From positions 1-37,379 of the forward strand of contig JAHQXB010000014.1 in NCBI GenBank assembly GCA_029856435.1: a DNA stretch of 37,379 nucleotides, given 5' to 3'. Shown here piece after piece: positions 27,200 through 36,199 of this stretch. The notes beneath the pieces are model-generated. The model searched no databases, was not told the origin of the DNA, and saw nothing but the letters and a program-made list of their open reading frames with translations. The translations under genes were made by a program, and so were the position numbers. The stretch is from Candidatus Jordarchaeia archaeon. GTDB taxonomy: Archaea > Asgardarchaeota > Jordiarchaeia > Jordiarchaeales > Jordiarchaeaceae. The first letter of the stretch is position 1. The number at the start of each line of letters is the position of its first letter.

Positions 27200-28720
27200 T
27201 TGATTTGGTGTGGATGGATGGAAATGTCTGGAAAGTATGATGTAATAGTGGTTGGCGCGGGTCTTGGGGGACTCTCCGCCGCGGCCTCGCTGGCTAAGAA
27301 TGGACAGAAGGTTCTTTTACTAGAGAAACATTATAGGCCTGGCGGCTATGCGGGAAGTTTTGTGCGGGGTAGATTCGAATTCGAAATCGCCTTGCATGAA
27401 CTCTCCGGTCTGAACCTGGACGCTAAACGCGGCTTCTTCTACAAGTATTTGGAAAATCTGGGAATAACAAAGAGGATTGAATTCGTCAAGCTGGACACTG
27501 TTTACCGCTCCGTGTTTTCCGATATGGAGGTAACGGTTCCCGCGGGAAGAGAAGAGGCCGAAGGCGTTTTGGTAGACACCTTTCCCAAAGAGGCTGAAGG
27601 AATAAAACGTTTCATGGCAAGGATGAGCGCCACCAACAGGGCCCTAACCCTAATACAAAGAGGGGAAAGCTTTTCAAACCCCGAAATAAAAGAAAACTTC
27701 CTACCCTACCTAGACAAAACCCTAGCCGACGTCCTACAAAAGGATGTTAAAGACCCTAAAGCCCGGGCAGTCTTATCCCAACTGATGGGCTACTGCGGCC
27801 TGCCCCCATCAGAACTAGCATACGTAATATACGCCATTGTTTATGACACATATATACACCTTGGGGGAGCCCAAATCAAAGGCACATCCCAAAGCCTCGT
27901 CAACGCATTTGTAGATATTATCCAAGAGGCGGATAGCGAAGTTCGAGTCAACTGCGGAGTTAAAAAAATCCTCACCGAAGGCGACAGAGTAACAGGAGTA
28001 GTTACGGAAAATGGCGAAACCTTCCTCTCAGACCACATAATCTCAAACGTTAATCCTTTGACAACCTGCGCCAAAATGATTGGCGTAGACAAAGTTCCCA
28101 GTTCCTTTTTTGAAAAACTGCAAACCAAAGAAATCGCCATAGGAACCATGAACGTGTACCTAGGATTAGACGCACCCCACCGAGAACTGGGAATAGATGA
28201 ATTCGAAATATTCTTTAACGCAGGCTACGACTTCGACGCAGCTTGGGCAAAAAGTAGAGTCAGTCTAGAACCCGCAGACTTCGCCCTAGCTACCTACAAT
28301 GTTGCATACCCGGAAGCCTCTCCCCCAGGAACCACAGCTGCAGTCATCACCACTCTAAGCTACGCCCAACCCTGGTACAAAGTTCCCCCCTCAGAATACG
28401 TAGACACCAAGAACAGGATGGGCGAAAAACTACTAAATAAATTGGAAAGATTCTATCCCGGAGTCAGAGAGCACATAGAGGTCATTGAAGTATCCACACC
28501 CCTAACAAACATGCGCTACACGGGAAATCTCGGAGGCTCCATCCTTGGAACCCCCTACAGCCCAAACAACATATTTGGAAACCGCCTACCCCAACAAGGA
28601 CCCTTAAAAGGACTTTACTTTGCCGGAGCATGGACCCAAATAGGAGGAGGATTCCAAACCTGCATCATGTCCGGTATGTTAGCCGCACAAACGGTAATGG
28701 CTCAACTAATGAAAAAGTAG
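27200..28720 (+). CDS. FAD-dependent oxidoreductase, CrtI/phytoene desaturase-like (copy 1)
   Basis: 506 aa; YDVIVVGAGLGGLSAAASLAKNGQKVLLLEKHYRPGGYAGSF; C-terminal FAGAWTQIGGGFQTCIMSGMLAAQ. Confidence 0.9.
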   Translation: MIWCGWMEMSGKYDVIVVGAGLGGLSAAASLAKNGQKVLLLEKHYRPGGYAGSFVRGRFEFEIALHELSGLNLDAKRGFFYKYLENLGITKRIEFVKLDTVYRSVFSDMEVTVPAGREEAEGVLVDTFPKEAEGIKRFMARMSATNRALTLIQRGESFSNPEIKENFLPYLDKTLADVLQKDVKDPKARAVLSQLMGYCGLPPSELAYVIYAIVYDTYIHLGGAQIKGTSQSLVNAFVDIIQEADSEVRVNCGVKKILTEGDRVTGVVTENGETFLSDHIISNVNPLTTCAKMIGVDKVPSSFFEKLQTKEIAIGTMNVYLGLDAPHRELGIDEFEIFFNAGYDFDAAWAKSRVSLEPADFALATYNVAYPEASPPGTTAAVITTLSYAQPWYKVPPSEYVDTKNRMGEKLLNKLERFYPGVREHIEVIEVSTPLTNMRYTGNLGGSILGTPYSPNNIFGNRLPQQGPLKGLYFAGAWTQIGGGFQTCIMSGMLAAQTVMAQLMKK

Positions 28721-28734
28721 GGAGAAACCACCAT

Positions 28735-29575
28735 TTCTGAGAAGTATGACGCCATAGTTATTGGTGCGGGTATGGGGGAACTCTCTGCTGCCGCCACTCT
28801 AGCCAGTAATAGGCAGAGTGTTTTGCTGCTGGAAAAACATTATAGGCCTGGTGGGTACGCGGGAAGTTTTGTGCGGGGTAGATTCGAATTCGAAACCGCC
28901 CTCCATGTACTATCCGGATTGGATTTAGAGGGAAAAACGTGGCTCACTCTACAGGAATTTTGAGAGCCTTGGAATCACGAAAAGGGTGGACTTGAAGGTG
29001 GACAATTTTTAAGCTGTTTATCCAGATATGAAGATCACAGTGCCAGCCAACCGGGAGGCTGCGGAAGAAGTTTTGGTGGACGTGTCTCCCCATGAGTTGG
29101 AGGGAATAAAGTGTTTCTTGGACAGAATGGCGGCTACAAACAGGACCTTGGCATTGTTAACCCGCACGGGAGACATTTCTCAGAAGGAGATTAAAGAGGA
29201 CTTTCTTACTTGCCGAGAAAAAACTCTGGCCGACGTTCTGCATATCGATGTGAAGGATCCTTAAGGCTCGTGCCGTGTTATCCCACATTATGGGATATTT
29301 TGGTTTGCCACCCTCCCAAGTTTCGTACATAGTGTGTGCGATTGCTTATGATACTCTTCTGAGATAGGGAATAACGCAGGTTAAGGGCACCTCCCAGACT
29401 CTATCCAACGCCTTCGTGGATATCATTGAGGAAAAGAGTAGCGAGGTTAGGCTCAGCCGTGGAGTTAAAAGAATCCTCACCGAAGGCCGAGTGAAAGGAA
29501 TGCTAACCGAAAACGATGAAAAAATATTTTTAGACTACATCGTTTCAAACGTTAAACCGTTGTTGGATAGTTAAC
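28735..29575 (+). pseudogene. CrtI-like oxidoreductase, frameshifted and C-terminally truncated (copy 2)
   Basis: Collinear homology to 27200-28720 in several frames (ORFs 28772-28963 and 29028-29264, then ARAVLSH...VSNVKPLLDS*), in-frame stops, missing C-terminal ~200 aa. Confidence 0.88.
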
Positions 29576-29589
29576 ATTTTATGACTATC

Positions 29590-29835
29590 CGTTCCACCTC
29601 GGCCCTGAAGCCGGGAGATTCTGCTTCTAAGGTTTTCATAGGCTCTGTGTTCATTGCCCTTTTTTTAGGCTTCCACTTCACTCCACCTATAGGAGCAGGG
29701 GCAGTGCCACCAGCCCGTTAACCTCGCCTCCATGGAGGCTAGCTATATTTAAGATTATGACGGCACCGGCATTGGAACTTATTGACAATTCATCCCATGG
29801 TTAAAACCGTAGGCTTTCTTGTGGCTGCGACTTGG
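29590..29835 (-). mobile_element. Solo tnpB 3' end + omegaRNA/right-end-like element, copy C
   Basis: ctgaagccgggagatt...gcctccatggaggctagct...cttgtggctgcgactt; abuts the pseudogene break. Confidence 0.65.
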
Positions 29836-29895
29836 TAAAAAGGGGATACAGTGTGAATCTACTGGCTACAGGCTCCTCTCATAAATAGCGGTAGA

Positions 29896-30548
29896 TCAGT
29901 GTTTCTGAAGCACTTTATTCACGATGAATTTTTTCATGTTGTGAGTGTATAAGGCATAGAGAAAAGCGGTGAATAGTATCAACAAGAACAAAACTGACGC
30001 GATAGACTCCTCCCATAGCATAATGAAATGCAACAATATGCCAATTGAAAGCAAGGATCCAATTATGGATAATGTGGGATTTAGGATAACGCTTTTCCTT
30101 TTTTGTGCCTTTCTTTAATAGAGACACCACCAGCCGTTTCTCATCACCATACCGCTCATATTCCTTAACACCCCTTAATAAACTGACAAGTTGGAGAGCT
30201 CAACTGAAAAAGGGTAAAAAGCGCCTAGGAAACTATAAAAACAACAATTAATAGCATTGAGAAAGGAGTGATTGCGGGATATACTGCAAAATTGGTAAAA
30301 GGTGCCGAGAGATGAACCAACCTTAAACCCATAGGGGAGAAATAACAAACAACCCAACTAGTTACTGGGGGTGCAGACTCCAGAATCAAAATGAAAACCC
30401 ATCTGGGGAAATGCAAATAAAAGGCAATAATAAGAGTCACAGAAATGGGTATAACCACAAGAAGCAATGTTAGTAAACGCCCCATATAGACCGTTTTTAT
30501 ATCCATATTTTCCCAACCAAACATATTTCTCACCCCTTTAAATTTCAC
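29896..30548 (-). pseudogene. Frameshifted small membrane protein
   Basis: N-terminal ORF 30225-30548 (MFGWENMDIKTVYMGRLLTLLLVV...), then a separate frame encoding KSVILNPTLSIIGSLLSIGILLHFIMLWEESIASVLFLLILFTAFLYALYTHNMKKFIVNKVLQKH* ending at 29896. Confidence 0.55.
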
Positions 30549-30680
30549 AATTTAATACAATAAAATAAAGATTTATAACGCAGCGGACGCTAATTAATGA
30601 ACAATCCGTGAAACAAAATACTAACGTGTTTCTCGCAATTTTGGGAATATTACCAGTTTGTGAATTAAAAGTTTGGAGTA

Positions 30681-32189
30681 GTGGAAATGTTTGAAAAGTT
30701 TGATGTGGTAGTGGTCGGCGCGGGTCTTGGAGGCCTCTCTGCCGCAGCTACCCTTGTCAAGAGTGGACAGAAAGTGCTTCTATTGGAGAAGCATTATAGG
30801 GCTGGTGGTTATGCGGGTAGTTTTGTGCGGGGCAGATTTGAGTTTGACATTGCACTCCATCAAATCTCGGGTTTAGACTTGGTGGGTAAACGTGGTTTTC
30901 TTTATCGAAACCTTGAGAGTTTAGGTGTGACAAAGAGGGTGGAGTTCGTACGTCTTCTCAATGTTTACCGCTCCGTCTTCCCAGATTTGGATATCACCCT
31001 TCCTGTGGGGAGGGAGAGTGCTGAGGGAGTTTTGTTGGACACTTTTCCCAAAGAATCGGAGGGGATAACCCGCTTTTTGGACAGGGTGGAGGCTACCAGT
31101 AGGGCTTTGGGTATGCTGCAACGCGGAGCGGGCTCAGAGGAGGAAAAAAAGTATGTTAAGGAGAACTTTTTTGCCTATAAGGATAAAACTTTGGCAGAAG
31201 TTCTTAATGGAGATGTTGGGGATCCTAAGGCCCGGGCGGTGATAGCTCAAATTTTCGCTTATTTTGGTCTGCCGCCTTCAAGGGTTTCCTACCTAATTTA
31301 TGCTTTGGGTTGGGGTGACTATTTGCGTTATGGGGGTGCTCAGGTCAAAGGCACATCTCAGATGCTTGCCAACGCTTTTGTGGATATTGTTCAGGAGATG
31401 GATGGCGAGGTTAGATTCAACTGCGGAGTCAAAAAGATACTTACAAGGGGAGGAAGGGTAACTGGTGTGGTAACCGAGAAGGGTGAAAAAATAGAAGCTC
31501 CCTATGTAATTTCAAATGTGAATCCCATAACCACCTGTGCCCAAATGATTGGAGTGGACAAGTGTCCTGACTCATTTTTCAAAGCATTGCAGACCAAGGA
31601 AATTGCCATTGGTTCATGCTGCGTCTACATGGGGTTAGATGCTCCTCATGGGGAGCTGGGAATAAGTGATTTTGAAATATTCATAAACTCAAGTTACGAT
31701 TTTGAATCCTTCTGGGACAGGCTTAAGACCAGCGTTGAACCCGCAGACTTCGGATTAGCATGCTATAATTTAGCCTATCAAGACGCCTCACCCCCAGGCA
31801 CCTCAATTGTAGTACTTACAACCACAAGCTATGCTGAACCTTGGTACAAAGTTTCCCCCGCTGAATACGTGGAGACTAAGAATAGGGTTGCAGATATAAT
31901 GTTGGAGAGAACAGAGAAGATCTTTCCGGGGATAAGGAAGCACATAGAGGTTATCGAAGTGTCAACCCCTCTAACCAACATGAGGTACACTGGTAATCCC
32001 GGTGGCTCAATCTATGGGTGGCCCTATTCTCCTAAAGAGAGCATTATGTACCGTTTACCACAAGAGGGACCTTTTAAGGGGCTCTTTTTTGCGGGAGCCT
32101 GGACCCAGATAGGGGGAGGATTCCAGCCCTGTATCATGTCGGGATTGATGGCTGCACAAAGGGTAATATCTGAGCTCACAAAGAAATGA
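30681..32189 (+). CDS. FAD-dependent oxidoreductase, CrtI/phytoene desaturase-like (copy 3)
   Basis: 502 aa, collinear with the 27200-28720 product over full length. Confidence 0.9.
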   Translation: MEMFEKFDVVVVGAGLGGLSAAATLVKSGQKVLLLEKHYRAGGYAGSFVRGRFEFDIALHQISGLDLVGKRGFLYRNLESLGVTKRVEFVRLLNVYRSVFPDLDITLPVGRESAEGVLLDTFPKESEGITRFLDRVEATSRALGMLQRGAGSEEEKKYVKENFFAYKDKTLAEVLNGDVGDPKARAVIAQIFAYFGLPPSRVSYLIYALGWGDYLRYGGAQVKGTSQMLANAFVDIVQEMDGEVRFNCGVKKILTRGGRVTGVVTEKGEKIEAPYVISNVNPITTCAQMIGVDKCPDSFFKALQTKEIAIGSCCVYMGLDAPHGELGISDFEIFINSSYDFESFWDRLKTSVEPADFGLACYNLAYQDASPPGTSIVVLTTTSYAEPWYKVSPAEYVETKNRVADIMLERTEKIFPGIRKHIEVIEVSTPLTNMRYTGNPGGSIYGWPYSPKESIMYRLPQEGPFKGLFFAGAWTQIGGGFQPCIMSGLMAAQRVISELTKK

Positions 32190-32273
32190 GACATCTACTA
32201 TACTATTTTTCCGCAGTTACGTTTGGCTCACAGCCTTTTTGGTTGGTTGTGTTTGTTCGTTTTTTTGTTTGTT

Positions 32274-32858
32274 TTACCATACTTTTCCTTTGTATTCGCT
32301 TATCATGGGGCAGCCTAGGCATCTTTTTTCTTGGTGTTTCTTGCAGTCGGCGCAGTTGATTTCTAGCCCGCAGAAGGGTCTATCAACAATTTTTACCTTC
32401 ATCTGGTAGGGCAGGTTTAGCTCTTTTGCGGCGGATATTATGATGTTGAATTGTATTTCTTTGACTTCTTTTAGTGGTCCTAGGTGGCACTCGACTATTG
32501 ATTCAAGTGTGGGTATGTCTTCTCCTATTAGAAATAGGAGGACGTTGCTTTTCCCGGAAACCACGTAGCCGTTGAGGAAATATGGGCAATTTTGGAAAAT
32601 TGACAGTATTTTTGCGCTGTCGATGGTGGATACGTCAACTTTAGCTATGTTGAGTCCCAGCTTTAAGGGGTTTACCCCGCAAATTTTGCGGAATACTCCC
32701 ATCTCCTTTAGTTTCCTTAGTCTCATAGCTACTGAGGGCTGGGACAGGTTAATAATTTCTGCAATCTGTTCCTGGGGGATTTCGGGATCCTCGCTTAGGA
32801 GTGTTAGTATCTCCCGATCCTTATCATCCAACTTAAAAATATGCTCTTCCATTTTCAC
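32274..32858 (-). CDS. Lrp/AsnC-family regulator with Cys-rich C-terminus
   Basis: 194 aa; LDDKDREILTLLSEDPEIPQEQIAEIINLSQPSVAMRLRKLKEMGVFRKI; tail CGLEINCADCKKHQEKRCLGC. Confidence 0.85.
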   Translation of the reverse strand: MKMEEHIFKLDDKDREILTLLSEDPEIPQEQIAEIINLSQPSVAMRLRKLKEMGVFRKICGVNPLKLGLNIAKVDVSTIDSAKILSIFQNCPYFLNGYVVSGKSNVLLFLIGEDIPTLESIVECHLGPLKEVKEIQFNIIISAAKELNLPYQMKVKIVDRPFCGLEINCADCKKHQEKRCLGCPMISEYKGKVW

Positions 32859-33093
32859 CTAATAATGAAGTCATAGCGTATTTATAAGAATATTGCGCAA
32901 ATCCTTTTTCTACTTATAATTTATAGGTTAGAGGGGGGAAACTTGAATAAATTATAATAATCAACTTTATTAAATATTTAACTATTAAATAAAATAGAAA
33001 AAATAAATATATTAATTCAAAGCAAAAAAATGTGAACAATACCCATTTGGGAGAGCACACATGGAGGAGGAAACCAAAACTCCAAACAGGAAA

Positions 33094-33130
33094 AGGAGAA
33101 TCCCCCAAAACTGGGAGGAGGGATTCTCCT
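33094..33130. repeat. Perfect 11-bp inverted repeat hairpin
   Basis: AGGAGAATCCC (33094-33104) / GGGATTCTCCT (33120-33130). Confidence 0.85.
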
Positions 33131-33460
33131 AACAATTCTCCCAAAAAAGAAAACCTCCAACCAAAAATCAAGATTCCAAAAAGAGTGTGGCTGAATGAGC
33201 TTCACAGATTCACAATAATTTGGCTCGTAGATAGTGGCCACCCACCAAATGTATCTACCATATTTTTCTGTGAAGCCCCACTAAACACACTTCTAACACA
33301 ACGACTAAAAAATGGTTACAACAAGTGATTGTGAGCTGTGCAGAAGCGAGAAAGAAGGCGAATTAAACCTTAAATTCAATCATAAATCTGTTTAGAAACT
33401 CGTTTGAGGCGTGATTTCCTTCTTTTGAAAAATTATTAAACTGCTAATGGAGGCTAAAAA

Positions 33461-33640
33461 ATGTCAAAAACTGTTAATAATGTGAGAGAAAAAGCTACTT
33501 TAATTGTGGACTTTGATACTTGGAAGGGTTTGAACCAGATTAAAAATGAACTTAATTTGAATTCCATCGATGAGGCAATTCGATTCCTCATAAAGGAATA
33601 CAATTCTAGCTATGAAAGGTGGAGAAACTACAAAACGTGA
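33461..33640 (+). CDS. Small 59-aa protein, RHH/VapB-antitoxin-like
   Basis: ATG with upstream ggagg; MSKTVNNVREKATLIVDFDTWKGLNQIKNELNLNSIDEAIRFLIKEYNSSYERWRNYKT*; missing from the ORF track because it is under 60 aa. Confidence 0.65.
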   Translation: MSKTVNNVREKATLIVDFDTWKGLNQIKNELNLNSIDEAIRFLIKEYNSSYERWRNYKT

Positions 33641-33666
33641 AAATTTTGAGAGTAATTTCGTTTCTT

Positions 33667-34047
33667 TTATAGATGTTCTTTGATGATGTTTAGTAGACTT
33701 TCTATTTTTATGGGTTTAAGTATGTAGCCGTCGGCACCCTTGTTTAGGGATTCAATGGCGCTCCGCATGGTGGGATAACCGGTAATCATAATTTTTGACA
33801 TTTTGGGATTAATTTTTCTCATAACGGGTAGGAGTATGGTGCCCTCCATGTCGGGAAGTCGAATGTCTATTAGTGCAAGGTTGTATGATGTGGCTTCTAT
33901 TCTTTCTATTGCTTCTTTACCATTTTTGGCCGTGTCCACAATGTACCCTTTTTCTTCCAGTATGGTTTTTAACACCTTCCCAATTTTTTCATCGTCTTCC
34001 ACTATAAGAATTTTAGAGGGACAATTCATCTCTCTTCCCATCCCCAA
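33667..34047 (-). CDS. Stand-alone response regulator receiver domain
   Basis: 126 aa; ILIVEDDEKIGKVL, LALIDIRLPDMEG, MITGYPTMRSAIESLNKGADGYILKPI. Confidence 0.92.
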   Translation of the reverse strand: MGMGREMNCPSKILIVEDDEKIGKVLKTILEEKGYIVDTAKNGKEAIERIEATSYNLALIDIRLPDMEGTILLPVMRKINPKMSKIMITGYPTMRSAIESLNKGADGYILKPIKIESLLNIIKEHL

Positions 34048-34521
34048 ATAATATTTTGATTAAAGGGAAGATGCTACATATTATTCTTCTTAACCATAGC
34101 ATCTTTTAACTAGGTTAAAGGCCTTGAATCTTCGTGGGGCGACACTTTCTATGGGTCCTAACCTAACCTTTGGTTCCACGCTACACTGAATATTTAAAGC
34201 AAAATTTTGACCTGCAAAGACTGCGGAGACCACACTTACGCAAATTCTTCCAAATATACAATTTTCACAACTTAATTTCCATATTTTTGTTATACTCTAG
34301 TTCTATCTCATATAAAAAAGTATTCAGTCTTATAAAAAACTCATTCTTAACCAAAGATTAAACCACCAAGAACAAAAGGGAAAAGCAAGCTAAAAACACT
34401 TTATCGGATGGGAACAATTATCAGGAGGAATTTTGTCCCTTAAAAAAACACCAAACAAATTTTACTCTTACTCAAAATAAGTAAAGTAGCTACTTAATGG
34501 CTGTTCTGGAAGGTTAACCAG

Positions 34522-35301
34522 ATGTATGTTAGTGAATTATTCCCGATTGATAGAGCATCCCTACTGATAAAAGCGAAGAAAGTGTTGGCTGTGCAGGCCC
34601 ATCCTGATGATTTTGATTTTTTCGCGGGAGGAATCATTGCTAAACTGGCACAAAGAGGATGCGAAATAACCTATTTGACTACAACTGATGGCTCCCGATC
34701 CACCACAAACCCAAAAATAACGCCGGAAAAATTGGCTGAAACACGCATGAAAGAACAGGAGAGGGCGGCAAAGATTCTGGGCGTTAAACACTTGATGTGG
34801 CTAGGCTACACAGACAGCGAATTCCAACCTACCCTTGAAGCAAGAGGCAAAATAATAAGAGCAATTCGCCAAACTAGGCCCGATGTTTTAATGACCCTTG
34901 ATCCATGGCTGCCCTACGAGGCTCACCCTGACCATGTAAATACTGGTCTTGCTGCCTGCTGGGCCGCAATGCTTAGTGGATTCACAAACGTGAATCAGGA
35001 ACACTTTAGTGAAGGACTTGAACCACACCAGGTATCTACAGTGTGCCTTGCAATTAGTGCCAAGTACAACACGTATGTAGATATAACAGAAACCATGGAT
35101 CTGAAAATCCAAGCTCTAGCGCAGCATAAGAGCCAGTTCCAGTCTGAAACTGAGGTGGGATTGGGTCCCTTCGAAATATGGGAGACAATAATAAAATCGG
35201 TAGCAGAAGGTTTCGGAAGGGAAAAGGGAATGAAGTATGCCGAAGTTTTCAAGGTGCTTACACCCTTGGAGATGCATTGTAACTTGTCCCTTGCCCGATG
35301 A
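34522..35301 (+). CDS. PIG-L/LmbE family deacetylase
   Basis: 259 aa; AVQAHPDDFDFFAGG, YEAHPDHVNTG. Confidence 0.9.
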   Translation: MYVSELFPIDRASLLIKAKKVLAVQAHPDDFDFFAGGIIAKLAQRGCEITYLTTTDGSRSTTNPKITPEKLAETRMKEQERAAKILGVKHLMWLGYTDSEFQPTLEARGKIIRAIRQTRPDVLMTLDPWLPYEAHPDHVNTGLAACWAAMLSGFTNVNQEHFSEGLEPHQVSTVCLAISAKYNTYVDITETMDLKIQALAQHKSQFQSETEVGLGPFEIWETIIKSVAEGFGREKGMKYAEVFKVLTPLEMHCNLSLAR

Positions 35302-35437
35302 GGATTAGGCTATCCAAAACTTCTTTTTTATTTCTTTTTTGGTTTTTCTGAAATTGTGGTGGCCTTAAAAAATTTGATTTAAAGGCTTTTAAGACGAATA
35401 ATTTTATTTTATGGGGAGGTTTAACCGAAAGATTTAA

Positions 35438-35492
35438 ATACTACTATTTGTAGTATACAACTTGGATTAGTATACAAATAAAATTAGTATAC
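35438..35492 (+). promoter_or_regulatory. hsp20 promoter/operator array
   Basis: TATA-like gatttaaata, then TAGTATAC at 35451, 35468, 35485 and an ATACTAC/GTAGTAT inverted repeat (35438-35456). Confidence 0.7.
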
Positions 35493-35506
35493 TGGAGGTG
35501 GGAAAC

Positions 35507-36025
35507 ATGGCTGAGGTGAAAGAAAGAAAAGAATCAACTGAAATCGAGCCAATAGAAAAAAGATCATGGCTATATAGACCATTCGAAGAACTGTTCGAAG
35601 ATTTCAACAGAACCTTCGAAGCCCTCATGAGGCCATGGTTCGACATTGTCCCCTCAAGGAGAATCGAGTTCCCAACACTAACCAGATTCCCAAGACTGGA
35701 CCTAGAAGACACTGGTGAAGGCTACACCGTTACCGCCGACGTTCCAGGAATCCCCAAGGACAACATAAACCTGAACATCACAAAGGACACCCTAGAAATC
35801 AGCGGCGAACTTAAAGAAGACAAGGAGGAAAAGGGAAAGAACTACCTCCACAGAGAGAGAACCTACGAGTCCTTCCGAAGATGCATAGTCTTCCCAGAAG
35901 AAGTAGTTCCAGAGAAAGCCGAAGCACAGATTAAAAACGGCATCCTAACACTAAAGGTTCCCAAGAAAGAGCCCACACCCAAACAGGAGCCAGTCAAAGT
36001 ACCCATAAAGGACACAAGCGAGTAA
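35507..36025 (+). CDS. hsp20: Small heat shock protein Hsp20/alpha-crystallin
   Basis: YTVTADVPGIPKDNINLNITKDTLEISGELKEDKEE and RRCIVFPEEVVPEKAEAQIKNGILTLKVPKKE; ggaggtg SD before ATG at 35507. Confidence 0.95.
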   Translation: MAEVKERKESTEIEPIEKRSWLYRPFEELFEDFNRTFEALMRPWFDIVPSRRIEFPTLTRFPRLDLEDTGEGYTVTADVPGIPKDNINLNITKDTLEISGELKEDKEEKGKNYLHRERTYESFRRCIVFPEEVVPEKAEAQIKNGILTLKVPKKEPTPKQEPVKVPIKDTSE

Positions 36026-36199
36026 AAAGGAACCAGACAAATTCCCACAAATCATTCTTTTTTTAATTTTTCTTCAAAAAAGGATTTAAACTAATTCTTC
36101 TAAACATTGAATCTTTCTTGGAAAAAAGGTTTCTCTTTTACTAACAAGAAGTTTTTAATCAGAAATCTATTATTTTGAGGTTTGTTGCCTTTTTGTGTG

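Noticed and set aside
32914-33328. ORFs 32914-33171 (-), 33017-33241 (-), 33032-33328 (+)
   Set aside because: Low-complexity AT-rich translations overlapping a hairpin; no family recognised.
33667-34047. Two-component system in this window
   Set aside because: Only a lone receiver domain is present; no histidine kinase found.
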